Positions 16,310 to 24,601 of a stretch of DNA of 64,000 nucleotides are shown in pieces. The notes under the pieces were generated by a model. It did not search any database, was not told the origin of the DNA, and saw only the letters and a list, made by a program, of their open reading frames with translations. The stretch comes from an uncultured Bacteroidota bacterium (lineage in GTDB: Bacteria > Bacteroidota > Rhodothermia > Rhodothermales > Salinibacteraceae). The position numbers and the translations under genes were made by a program. The stretch lies in the NCBI GenBank assembly GCA_913055845.1, contig CAJXKO010000002.1, forward strand, positions 32,585-96,584. Direction: 5' to 3'. The first letter of the stretch is position 1, and the number at the start of each line of letters is the position of its first letter.

Positions 16310-17371
16310 ATGGCTCTTTCGCTAACCAGTCTCGTTCAGGATTCTCCCTCGTTCCGCACCCAGGAGGCGATCCGGGAATCCATCCAGGCCGCTTGTGCGC
16401 GGCATGAGGACATCGCGTCGTTCCGGGAACTGGGGACGAGCGAGGAGGGGCGTCCACTATACGGAGTAGCACTGGGCACCGGATCGGTAACGGTCAGCCT
16501 CATCGCCGGGAACCATGCCGACGAGCCGGTGGGCCCCGAAACGCTTCGGGCCTTTGTCCTGAATGGACTGGCGCGTCGTCGAAAGATGGAACCGTGGCTG
16601 CGGCGGTTTCGGTTTGTCATAGTGCCCCATACCAATCCCGACGGCGAGGCCCGCAACCAACCGTGGATTAAGCAGTGGCCTGATCCGGAGGCCTACCTCC
16701 AGCACGTGGTGCGCGAGCCGCCGGGCCGCGATCTAGAGTATGGCTTTCCTGAGATGCGTCCCGAGAACAAGCACGTCTCGTCGCTTCTCCGCGAGTATGG
16801 TCCGTTCGACCTCCACGCCAGCCTGCACGGCATGTCGGCGGGGGAAGGGGCCATGCTCCTCATCAATCGGCCCTGGACCTTCCGCACGCAGCGCCTCCGG
16901 GACGACTTTGTGGCGGCGGCCGCCGCCCATGATTTGCCGATGCACGACCACAACCGGAAGGGGGAGAAGGGCTTCTTTTGGATTGAACCGGGCTTTCAAA
17001 CCACCCCGCGGGGCGATGCCATGCGTGCCTTCTTTCGGGCGCAGGGCGATAGGGCGATGGCCCAGCGGTTCCACGACAGCTCGATGGAGTTTGTGGCCTC
17101 TCTGGGGGGCGATCCGCTGGCGCTTGTAACGGAGCTCCCGCTGTTCTGGCTCTCCAAGGCCCAGGCACACCCCGAACATCGACCGACCCAGTATTTAAAG
17201 CTGCGCGAGCGATTGCCTGAAATGAAGGCGCGGCTCGAACGAGGGGAAAATATTGACGCGCTGCTCGCGCCGTTTGACCTTCGTCCTGTGTCACTCCGCA
17301 CCGCAATGCACCTCCAGTTTCGGGCTTTGGAGTTGGGGTGTCGGGCCATCGCTCCCGACGCCACGCCGTAA
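16310..17371 (+). CDS. M14 family zinc carboxypeptidase
   Basis: 353 residues. Zinc ligands fit the M14 pattern: His69 and Glu72 in NHADE, and His169 or His173 in DLHASLHG. Glu275 in TELPLFW is in place of the catalytic glutamate. The segment VPHTNPDGEARN carries the usual NPDG substrate motif. There is no evident signal peptide, so it is probably cytosolic, unlike secreted digestive carboxypeptidases; peptide or cell-wall-derived amide substrates are possible. The stop is overlapped by a short 7-base palindrome (17364-17379) without a T tract. ATG 16310 begins MALSLTSLVQ. Confidence 0.82.
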   Translation: MALSLTSLVQDSPSFRTQEAIRESIQAACARHEDIASFRELGTSEEGRPLYGVALGTGSVTVSLIAGNHADEPVGPETLRAFVLNGLARRRKMEPWLRRFRFVIVPHTNPDGEARNQPWIKQWPDPEAYLQHVVREPPGRDLEYGFPEMRPENKHVSSLLREYGPFDLHASLHGMSAGEGAMLLINRPWTFRTQRLRDDFVAAAAAHDLPMHDHNRKGEKGFFWIEPGFQTTPRGDAMRAFFRAQGDRAMAQRFHDSSMEFVASLGGDPLALVTELPLFWLSKAQAHPEHRPTQYLKLRERLPEMKARLERGENIDALLAPFDLRPVSLRTAMHLQFRALELGCRAIAPDATP

Positions 17372-17426
17372 ATACGGCGCGTTCTGGTGTCGTTGTCGCT
17401 CCTTTCCATGATTGCTCAGATGTCCC

Positions 17427-18491
17427 ATGTCTGTTCTGCTTTACGGCGCCTACGGCTACACTGGACGCCTCATTGCCCAAGAAGCCGTTGACCGCGGACT
17501 CCGTCCGGTCCTGGCGGGGCGGAACGCCGAGGCACTAGGGGAAATGAGTGACGCCCTGGACTGTCCGGTCCGGGTCGTTTCCCTTTCGGCCCCGGAGCGT
17601 CTCCGAGAAGCGATCGGCGACGCGACCGCGGTGCTGCACTGTGCAGGACCGTTCGTGCGCACAGGGCCACCGATGGTGGAGGCCTGTCTGGACGTGGGGG
17701 CGCACTACCTCGATCTGACCGGAGAGATGGATGTCTTTCGGCGCCTGGCGGGACGGGACGCGGACGCCACGGCGGCGGGTACGATGTTGTTACCCGGCAT
17801 TGGGTTTGACGTGGTGCCCAGTGACTGCATGGCGAGCTTTGTGGCAGACCAGGTGCCTGAGGCCACCACGCTGGAGGTGGCCCTCTTTGCCCAGGGCGAT
17901 GTTTCGCGGGGGACTCTCAAGACCCTCATCGAGCAGATGGGTCGGGGAGGCCTCGTGCGGCGGGCAGGATCCCTGCGTGAGGTTCCGCCCGGGTGGGCGA
18001 GTCGAACGGTCGACTTCGGGGATCGGGAGCGGCGTGTGATCTCGGTCCCGGAGGGCAGTGTCGTCACGAGTGGATACTCTACGAGCGTGCCCAACGTCAC
18101 GGCCTACCTGGCCCTGCCGTCCATTGTCCGCGCGCTCCTCCGCGCCAGTCGGTACGCACGGGGGCTGCTCACCTGGCCGCCCCTCAGGCAGTTGCTGCAT
18201 CGCCTCGTGGAACAGCGACGGCCCGGCCCCACGCCCGAGCAACGACACCGTGGGCGGACTGTGGTTTGGGCGTCCGCCCGGAAGCCTGGCGACGGGAGGG
18301 CGACGGCCCGCCTCCAGGGCCCCGAGGCCTATACGTTTACGGCCCGGGCCGCGGTTGAGGCTGTGCAACGTGTCCTGCAGGGCACTGCGCCTCCTGGCTA
18401 CCAGACGCCCTCGACGGCGTTCGGTACCGATTTTGTGCTCGACGTCCAGGGTACGAAGCGGACGCTCGTTGACTCCTCCACGTCCAGGTGA
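17427..18491 (+). CDS. Saccharopine dehydrogenase-like / trans-acting enoyl reductase family protein
   Basis: 354 residues. The N-terminal Rossmann fold has the nucleotide loop YGAYGYTGRL (about 5-14), then VLAGRN and LHCAGPFVRTG, which are typical of the saccharopine-dehydrogenase-like family that includes mycobacterial trans-acting enoyl reductase. The segment LPGIGFDVVPSDC is also conserved there. These are cytosolic NAD(P)H oxidoreductases; the substrate here is unknown, and true saccharopine dehydrogenase activity is unlikely. ATG 17427 places the first strand at the N-terminus and is preferred over a start five codons upstream. It follows the M14 gene by 55 bases and precedes a small membrane protein. 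Confidence 0.8.
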   Translation: MSVLLYGAYGYTGRLIAQEAVDRGLRPVLAGRNAEALGEMSDALDCPVRVVSLSAPERLREAIGDATAVLHCAGPFVRTGPPMVEACLDVGAHYLDLTGEMDVFRRLAGRDADATAAGTMLLPGIGFDVVPSDCMASFVADQVPEATTLEVALFAQGDVSRGTLKTLIEQMGRGGLVRRAGSLREVPPGWASRTVDFGDRERRVISVPEGSVVTSGYSTSVPNVTAYLALPSIVRALLRASRYARGLLTWPPLRQLLHRLVEQRRPGPTPEQRHRGRTVVWASARKPGDGRATARLQGPEAYTFTARAAVEAVQRVLQGTAPPGYQTPSTAFGTDFVLDVQGTKRTLVDSSTSR

Positions 18492-18540
18492 GCGGGCCTG
18501 CCTGATCTTTGCTCCTCGTTCCTCAACGCTCCGTGCTCCC

Positions 18541-18834
18541 GTGCCTGCCTCGTCGCCCGACCGTTCCGCCGAGCCCCCAGATTGGCCCGTCGTATCCGCC
18601 CTGTACGCCGCCCTGCTCCTCGGGATTGGGGGCATGCTCTACTGGGGGGACTACCGCAATGCTGCCTGGCTCACGCTGATTGGTACGGGCGGCGGGCTCA
18701 CGGCTTACGGACGGCTGCTCGACTCTCAGGAGGCGCCGGAGGCAGGACGCCGCTGGAAGTGGGCCGCCGGGGTCGTGTACGGCGTCTTTTTTCTCTGGGC
18801 GGGCGCGGTACTGGCCCGTGTGCTTCTTCGTTGA
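18541..18834 (+). CDS. Small membrane protein, 97 residues
   Basis: From GTG 18541, the frame encodes a short Ser/Pro-rich N-terminus and then three hydrophobic segments ([47 protein letters not shown]) separated by a charged loop. A small inner-membrane protein of unknown function. There is no ATG near the start; the long open frame upstream is antisense-like, Arg/Pro-rich sequence within the preceding gene, so the true N-terminus is taken at the GTG. It begins 49 bases after the reductase stop and may be cotranscribed with it. Confidence 0.55.
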   Translation: MPASSPDRSAEPPDWPVVSALYAALLLGIGGMLYWGDYRNAAWLTLIGTGGGLTAYGRLLDSQEAPEAGRRWKWAAGVVYGVFFLWAGAVLARVLLR

Positions 18835-18995
18835 CGGCGGAGAAAGGAAGAGAGATTTGCGGACCGCAGAACAGGCAGTCTGGGGACGAGAACTTCCCAG
18901 GAACCGAAAAACAAAGATCCGAGCTTTGTCGTTCGATCTGTCGCCAACACGGAGAAACATCTCAGACTATTCACCCACAAATCCCCGACTTGACT

Positions 18996-19613
18996 ATGGC
19001 TTTTGAACTTCCCGATTTGCCCTACGACTACGACGCCTTGGAGCCGCATATCGACGAGCGCACGATGCGGATTCACCACGACAAACACCATGCGGGTTAC
19101 ACCCGAAAGCTGAACAACGCCCTTGAGGGCCACGACGACCTGCAGAAGCACTCCATTGAGGAGCTACTTGCGGGCATCGACTCGCTCCCTGCCGACGTGC
19201 AAACCCCGGTGCGCCAGAACGGCGGCGGCTTTTACAACCACCGCCTGTTCTGGACCACTATGTCCCCCGACGGCGGTGGCACGCCGAGCGGCGATCTTGC
19301 CGATGCCATTGACGACACGTTTGGCTCCTTCGAAGACTTCCAGGAACAGTTCGCGAACACCGCGACCGGCCAGTTTGGAAGCGGCTGGGGCTGGCTCATC
19401 GCGGACCCGAGTGGCGACCTCTCGCTGACGAGCACGCCCAACCAGGACAACCCCCTGATGGAGGGGCACACCCCTATCCTCGGGGTGGACGTCTGGGAGC
19501 ACGCCTACTACCTCCATTACCAGAATGAGCGCGGCCGGTACGTGGACGCGTGGTGGAACGTCGTGGATTGGAATGCTGTCGCCGACAACTACGACGACAT
19601 CGTCACGGCGTAG
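18996..19613 (+). CDS. sodA: Superoxide dismutase, Mn-type of the Fe/Mn family
   Basis: 205 residues, standard length. Metal ligands are His27 (in RIHHDKHH), His82 (in YNHRLFW), Asp165 and His169 (in DVWEHAY). The GGG at 76-78 and Gln150 in PNQDNP match manganese-type enzymes, since iron enzymes place the active-site glutamine elsewhere. Cytosolic; it converts superoxide to peroxide and oxygen. ATG 18996 gives the family N-terminus ([15 protein letters not shown]). The gene is preceded by 161 bases that should hold its promoter and is closed by a strong terminator, so it is likely monocistronic. Confidence 0.95.
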   Translation: MAFELPDLPYDYDALEPHIDERTMRIHHDKHHAGYTRKLNNALEGHDDLQKHSIEELLAGIDSLPADVQTPVRQNGGGFYNHRLFWTTMSPDGGGTPSGDLADAIDDTFGSFEDFQEQFANTATGQFGSGWGWLIADPSGDLSLTSTPNQDNPLMEGHTPILGVDVWEHAYYLHYQNERGRYVDAWWNVVDWNAVADNYDDIVTA

Positions 19614-19664
19614 TCAGTTTTCGTGTCTCCGTCAGCCCATAGGGGCTGGCATTCGGTTATGCAC

Positions 19665-19696
19665 GAGGGGATGGCCACGCGGCCATCCCCTCTTTG
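19665..19696 (+). terminator. Strong rho-independent terminator of sodA
   Basis: A perfect 12-base stem (19665-19676 with 19681-19692) around a 4-base loop is followed by TTTGTGTT. It is 52 bases after the sodA stop and 33 bases before the convergent DJ-1 gene's stop, so may act for both strands. Confidence 0.85.
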
Positions 19697-19728
19697 TGTT
19701 GAAGGAATATCTGAATCTGAGCGTCGGT

Positions 19729-20253
19729 TTAGGCTTCCTTCAGCGCCTGGATGAGGGTTCGGCAGAAGGCTGGAATGTCTTTCACGACACGGCCCCACAC
19801 CAGGTGGTCTTCCTGAAAGGCCGGTTCGTCCACCCACTCGGCACCGGCGTTTACCAGATCGTCTCTGATTCCCTGACTCCCTGTGGCGCGGCGTCCCTCC
19901 ACGATGCCTGCGGAAATGCCCACCAGTCCTGCATGGCAGATTTGCGCCACAATCTGTTTCTGGGCATCCATTTGGGCCACGAGTGTCGTTACGCCTTCGT
20001 CGCGACGCAACTTGTCGGGGGCCCAGCCGCCCGGCACGACCACCGCGTCCAGACGGTCTGGGTCAAGGGTCCGGGCGGCGACCTCGGTCGTGGCGGTCAG
20101 GCCGTGCTTGCCCGTGAAGGTGGTGTTGGCTTCGCGCCCAGCCACGACGACGTCGGCACCTTCTTCGCGGAGTCGCATCGTGGGCACCCAGAACTCAAGG
20201 TCTTCGAAGGACTTGTCGACGAGGACGGCAGCGCGATGGTCGGAAAGATCCAT
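19729..20253 (-). CDS. DJ-1/PfpI family protein
   Basis: 174 residues forming one flavodoxin-like DJ-1/PfpI domain. Cys106 in QICHAG is the nucleophile and His107 follows it as in PfpI-type proteins; Glu17 in SFEDLEF is the conserved acidic residue that tunes the cysteine. Family members act as proteases, glyoxalases, deglycases or stress chaperones, and the sequence does not decide between these. Cytosolic. It lies next to sodA in convergent orientation; an oxidative or carbonyl stress role is an inference from family and place only. ATG 20253 is the clear start. Confidence 0.88.
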   Translation of the reverse strand: MDLSDHRAAVLVDKSFEDLEFWVPTMRLREEGADVVVAGREANTTFTGKHGLTATTEVAARTLDPDRLDAVVVPGGWAPDKLRRDEGVTTLVAQMDAQKQIVAQICHAGLVGISAGIVEGRRATGSQGIRDDLVNAGAEWVDEPAFQEDHLVWGRVVKDIPAFCRTLIQALKEA

Positions 20254-20421
20254 GGTGTGCAGAGCAGACGGTTGGTTTTTGGAATGAGTTGATTCTGTTA
20301 TTGCAAATCGTCAGTGCTGTTCTTGTTGGTAGGAACAGGAGGGGCAACCCTCAATCATTGGGCGCATGGAGGAGTTTGCGCTGGGACAGGAAAAAGACGC
20401 GGTTCGTCACTCACAGGAAAC

Positions 20422-21726
20422 CTACCGGTCAATGATCGGGGTGATGAGGCTGGAGGGCTGTGCATTGGGCACGAGCACGACCACATCGAAGGCCCAGAGC
20501 ATGCGTTCAAGGGCTGGAGGTGGGTCCAGCGGGCCCTCATGCAGGAGCGGGTGAATGGCGGTGAGGTTGAACAGCATGGGCTCGTCGTCCAGCACTTTCG
20601 CGAACGGAGCTTGTCTCTCCTGCCAGCAGTCCACCGTGCCCGCGGGAAAATCGCGCGCCGTCGAATTGGGCCCGCAAAAGACGGCCACGTTCAGCGCCGT
20701 TCCGCCCGATTGCTCCGCAAGCGCCACGGCGAGATTCCCAACATCCAGTACATTGTTGGGGGTAAGTCCTTTGTACGCATGCCGGCCACCGACTTTGATC
20801 ACCACCTGGGGGGCATCGTCACGTTTCGCATCGGACCGATGGAACTCCCGTTGCAAATTGCGTCGAAGGTAGCGGGCTCGAAGCTGGTTCGATCGGTAGT
20901 TTTTGGTGTCGTTTATGCGGTAGATTTCAGTACTTGTCGCCAACTCGTCGAGAATCCGCTGGGCTTCGTCCACGCCCTCGAAGTAGGACCCAAGTGAATC
21001 AAAGGCGGTTCGAGGGTACCTCATCAGTGGGAAGGGCATGCTTGATGGAATGTGGCGTAGGGCCGGGTCGGTAGTCGAGTCGGATCGGCCGGCGGTTCGA
21101 GTAGCGGCGAGCGCCCGCCGGGCTTCAGCGGTCGGGGCCCGTTTGGCCAGTCGGTCCATCGCAAGCTCTGTGGCGAAGGCAAAGATCTGGTCTAAGCCCC
21201 AGAGAGGGCGCTCTGACGCGCTATTCCGGACAAAATTCCGAATCAGGTCCCGTTCTGGCTGCAGGGCATAAAACGGAATCGACGCGGGCCGTCGCTCGAT
21301 AAAAGTCGTGTAGGTGGAATCCAAGGCCCGGAGAGAATCAGTCATGAGATCTGCGGTCCAGGGGCTTACCTCCAGGGCCAGATGGTCCACTTCGCCGGTG
21401 GTTTGCAGGTCTTCCAAGAGCGCACCCATGATGGCCGGAATCTCTTGCGTGCCATGCATCTCGCCGAGTGTGATCAGTGTCGCTGCCTTCGCCTGTTCTC
21501 GAAGCCACCTTCCGCCACTGCCGTGGAGCGATCCGTTTCGAGTGCGGAGCGGATAGCTGTGTTCTCGGAGCGCCTCCTCAAGAGAAATCGATGAGGTGTC
21601 GGTGTCCGAAGGGGTCTGCGCGCGGGAGAGTCCCGGTTGGAAGACCCCGACAAGAACCGCGAGTAAAAGGACTCTGAGTGGGGAACGGAGACTGAATTCT
21701 GGATTTAGGAGGCAATCATATCTCAT
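20422..21726 (-). CDS. Secreted ChaN/EreA-like (Tiki superfamily) protein
   Basis: 434 residues with a signal peptide (about 1-36, hydrophobic core LRVLLLAVLVGVFQPGL, then SRAQ). The motif TLITLGEMHGTQEIPAI with a later LALEVSPW and a distant VVIKVGGRHAYKG match the layout of the ChaN haem-binding and erythromycin-esterase-like superfamily, where His and Glu of the first motif line the active or metal site. It is presumably periplasmic or lipid-free secreted, since no lipobox Cys is seen. Haem binding, esterase or peptidase activity cannot be told apart. ATG 21726 is chosen because it begins the signal peptide. The gene stands alone. Confidence 0.55.
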   Translation of the reverse strand: MRYDCLLNPEFSLRSPLRVLLLAVLVGVFQPGLSRAQTPSDTDTSSISLEEALREHSYPLRTRNGSLHGSGGRWLREQAKAATLITLGEMHGTQEIPAIMGALLEDLQTTGEVDHLALEVSPWTADLMTDSLRALDSTYTTFIERRPASIPFYALQPERDLIRNFVRNSASERPLWGLDQIFAFATELAMDRLAKRAPTAEARRALAATRTAGRSDSTTDPALRHIPSSMPFPLMRYPRTAFDSLGSYFEGVDEAQRILDELATSTEIYRINDTKNYRSNQLRARYLRRNLQREFHRSDAKRDDAPQVVIKVGGRHAYKGLTPNNVLDVGNLAVALAEQSGGTALNVAVFCGPNSTARDFPAGTVDCWQERQAPFAKVLDDEPMLFNLTAIHPLLHEGPLDPPPALERMLWAFDVVVLVPNAQPSSLITPIIDR

Positions 21727-21822
21727 GGGCGCACTGAAGCTGGGACGGGACTGGGTGCATCGCGAGGTGTAGCAGATGGCGGCCTGTACGGTTTGACGGC
21801 TGACCACCGATGGGCTCCGCCG

Positions 21823-22308
21823 TTATGGACGGTCGTACACGTCGTCGATGAAGTCCTTGAACCAGCGGGGCCGTGCAAGCAGCACATACGCCACCAAGAA
21901 TGGAACAATGGGCACCATGAACAGCGTGAGGTCCAGGGCGATGAGGCCAAAGGCAATCAGCCAAATCTGTTGCTTGGAAATGGCAGGAAGATAGACCGTT
22001 AGCAGTGCACGGACTAAGTAGACGTGTCTCCGCGGCGAACGTTGCGCGACGGCTTCCGGTGTGGGGGCGCATGGCTCGGAAAGCCTTAACTTGGCCACCG
22101 ACGCAACGCTTCCGACCGGAAGGTACAACTTGGCCGCCTCGTACGCCTCCGATGGTCCGCTGATCTCGCCCGCCTGGACCCGGTCCAGCGCGACCTTCCA
22201 CACGGGAATGACCTCCCGCATGTGGTCGGCGTGGGTCTTGCCAGGGGGGAGCCGACCAAGGGGGATTCCGTGAAACTGCTCGCCCCTGTTGTTCAGCCGG
22301 AAGGTCAC
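21823..22308 (-). CDS. Hypothetical membrane protein
   Basis: 161 residues. The first 85 are soluble with no recognised domain; from about 100 to 150 there are one or two hydrophobic helices (LVRALLTVYLPAI and IWLIAFGLIALDLTLFMVPIV), then a short basic/acidic tail. I do not recognise a family. The start is GTG 22308; no ATG lies close by in frame. It is on the same strand as, and 96 bases upstream of, the ChaN-like gene. Codon composition and the clear amphipathic/hydrophobic pattern support a real gene. Confidence 0.5.
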   Translation of the reverse strand: MTFRLNNRGEQFHGIPLGRLPPGKTHADHMREVIPVWKVALDRVQAGEISGPSEAYEAAKLYLPVGSVASVAKLRLSEPCAPTPEAVAQRSPRRHVYLVRALLTVYLPAISKQQIWLIAFGLIALDLTLFMVPIVPFLVAYVLLARPRWFKDFIDDVYDRP

Positions 22309-22921
22309 CCAGCCGGAGGGAATTGTATCGGGGGCGACGGCCGCAAACTAAGCGGATCCCGTCCCTACGTTTTCGGGGATGAAGGATGAGGTTTCTTCCC
22401 CTCCAGCCGCCCAGATAAGATTTAGGCAGATGTCGAGAGCGCCGACGAGGCCGCCTGTGGATTGGGCCCGGACCGTCGAGCGCTCCGACGGCCAGACCCC
22501 GCCGCTGTCTCTGGACGGCCTTTGGGGCACTGGGCCGTCCTTCGGAGGAATGGACGGCATACCTGGCGGAGATCTGTGACGACCCGTGCATTCGTCCGGA
22601 GGTGCAGTCGCTTCTCGATTCGGCCGAGAACGCCACCGCGTTCTTCAAAGACCTGGGGGCAGGGATGCTCGAGCGGTCCGCAGCGGCCTTCCGTCGGTCG
22701 TGGCGGCGTCGGCGGGCTCGGGCGTTGGAGGCAACTGCGGAGTAACGCTCCTCCCGGCACTCGTCGCGCAAGCGATTGAGAGGGATCCCGAGACCAAACA
22801 GGGACGGAGTAGAAATTGCCCGCTGGTTCCGATGAGGCTAGGCTTGACGCAGGATGTGGAAGCTGTATGGATCGGCCCATCCCAGCGACGAGCCCCGATC
22901 CACGCGTCGCGAGGTCTCGCG
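22309..22921. other. 613-base region without an intact gene
   Basis: Between a small membrane protein gene and the MATE stop, both on the minus strand. On the plus strand it contains the remnant of a kinase N-terminal domain at 22431-22745 (separate entry). The remaining bases show no gene, promoter or terminator that I can support. Confidence 0.5.
22431..22745 (+). pseudogene. Fragment of a Ser/Thr kinase N-terminal domain
   Basis: In the frame ending at TAA 22743-22745, a stretch reads EEWTAYLAEICDDP, then IRPEVQSLLDSAENATAFF. This matches, position by position, the start of the kinase at 24602-27388 (KRAAYLEEACEEEAIRKEVRSLLDTETQAEEFF), a domain that precedes many ECF-linked bacterial kinases. 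No kinase domain follows; the frame ends after an Arg-rich tail. An ATG at 22430 lies in a different frame that also carries a Trp-Ala-Arg stretch, so a frameshift near 22515 is possible. Either a decayed kinase gene or a very short gene keeping only this domain. Confidence 0.5.
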
Positions 22922-24385
22922 TCACGATGCACTGCCCACCGCCGCACTCCGATGGGCCCGGCTGATAAGCTTCCATTTTTCAGTCCGAAACCGATAGTAA
23001 ATGACCGCCGCGGGCACGGCCGTTTCCACGAACAGCGTGCCGTAGAGGCCCCAGATGCCGAGGGGGGTGACCGCCCCGAGGTAGGCCAAGGGAAGGGCAA
23101 ACCCGAAAAGCCCCAGGAGTTGGCCGTAGAAGGGCCAGGTCGTGTCGCCACTGGCGCGGAGCGGGCCCATGGCCCCGTTCATCACCCCCCAGAGGAGCAC
23201 GCTCACGCAGGCCGCCCGGATGAGCGCGGTGGTTGTATCTCGTACTACCGCCTCAGACACGAAGAGGCCGCTCACGGGATGGGCCACCAGGAAGACAGCT
23301 ACGGCGACCACCACGTACGCGGCCACCGTGAAACGAAGCGTATCGCGGGCATAGGCGTCGGCCGCCGGCTCGCGCCCGGCTCCCAGCGATTGCCCGACGA
23401 GGCTGCTGGAGGCGAGCCCGAAGCCCCAGCCGGGCGTGTTCATGAGGGCCCGCACGCGGAGTGCCACCACGAAGGCCGCCACCACGTCGGCCCCGAACAG
23501 GCCCACGATGGCGAGAAGCGGAAACTGCCCGCCGTTCTGTGCGACCTTTCGCAGCGCTAGGGGCGTCGAGATGCGGGCCAGGTGCCGGGCGTCCGGCCGG
23601 TTCCAGTAGGGGGCCCGCCAGTTGATCTGGACCGGGAGGGGCCCGATGCCCGGCAGTCGGCCCTGTGCCAGGCCCCAACCCAGGATGACCACCCCACCGA
23701 TGCTACCAATTACGGTCCCCAGGGCCGCGCCGACTACCCCGAGGTGAAAGACAAAGATCAAGACCGCGTTCACCCCGACATTCACCACCGCGCCCCCGGC
23801 CCGCACAATCATCGGGGTCCACGCGTCGTCCGCCCCAATGAGGGTGCGGCTGCCGATCAGGTTGAGCGCCGAGAAGGGCATTGCCAGGCTTGCCACTTGA
23901 AGGTAACGGGTGCCGTAGGCGATAGCCTCGTCGCCCGTCCCGATGAGCCGGATCAGCGGCTCCGGGAGGGTCCAGAACACGACGACCAGCGGCAGGGTGA
24001 CCAGGAGAGCCGCCACCACACTTACCCGCACCGCCCGCCCAATCTCGTCGTAACGCCCCGCCCCGTATCGTTGCGACACGAGGCTGATGGTTCCACCGGC
24101 AATGCCCCCCCCAAGCATGAAGGTCATCGTCCAGTACGGGACGCCGTAGCCCACGCCTGCAATGGCGGCCGGACCGAGGGCAATTCCCACCATGCCCACG
24201 TCGGCGGTGGCCTTCGACATCCGGGCCAGGCCCGTCACAATGCGGGGCCATGCGAGTTCGGCGATGCGACGGGCCCGCGATCGGTCGATGAGGTCTAGGC
24301 GAGCGAGCAGGCGCCCGATCTGTTCAATGATGGCGCGGACCGGGTTGAGCAAAGGCGCAAGACGGTGACCGATGAGGGGAGTCAA
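22922..24385 (-). CDS. MATE family efflux transporter
   Basis: 487 residues with about 12 hydrophobic helices arranged as two repeated halves, typical of MATE proteins that export drugs or cationic compounds in exchange for sodium or protons. Recognisable segments are AELAWPRIVTGLARMSKATADVGMVG in helix 1 and the region after it (IAGGTISLVSQRYGAG), which matches the conserved MATE strand with Gln and Gly. A sodium-driven mode is likely in a halophile but is inferred. The start is uncertain: TTG at 24385 opens the frame and no ATG or GTG is near the first helix. A 216-base gap separates it from the kinase upstream. Confidence 0.85.
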   Translation of the reverse strand: MTPLIGHRLAPLLNPVRAIIEQIGRLLARLDLIDRSRARRIAELAWPRIVTGLARMSKATADVGMVGIALGPAAIAGVGYGVPYWTMTFMLGGGIAGGTISLVSQRYGAGRYDEIGRAVRVSVVAALLVTLPLVVVFWTLPEPLIRLIGTGDEAIAYGTRYLQVASLAMPFSALNLIGSRTLIGADDAWTPMIVRAGGAVVNVGVNAVLIFVFHLGVVGAALGTVIGSIGGVVILGWGLAQGRLPGIGPLPVQINWRAPYWNRPDARHLARISTPLALRKVAQNGGQFPLLAIVGLFGADVVAAFVVALRVRALMNTPGWGFGLASSSLVGQSLGAGREPAADAYARDTLRFTVAAYVVVAVAVFLVAHPVSGLFVSEAVVRDTTTALIRAACVSVLLWGVMNGAMGPLRASGDTTWPFYGQLLGLFGFALPLAYLGAVTPLGIWGLYGTLFVETAVPAAVIYYRFRTEKWKLISRAHRSAAVGSAS

Positions 24386-24601
24386 AACAGTTCCCGGGAG
24401 ATGACCTCTCGTTCTTCTGGCTCTATCTCCCGACCACAGAGACTCGCACGAAATTGGGGTTGTTCGCTCTTAGAGGACTACACGGCAGGGAGCGACCGAG
24501 GAATAACCAAGTTCTGGCATTCCGCTCACGTGGTCTTGATGGAGGATGCGGAGAAGGGAAAGCCGGTACGCCCTTACGAGATCTTTTTCCCGATCACGCA
24601 G

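Noticed and set aside
17364..17379. A 7-base palindrome around the M14 stop codon
   Set aside because: Loop of two bases and no T tract, so not a terminator; likely chance.
21716..22771. A 351-residue minus-strand frame over the small membrane gene
   Set aside because: Arg/Pro-rich, crosses the end of another gene and the kinase remnant, no domain.
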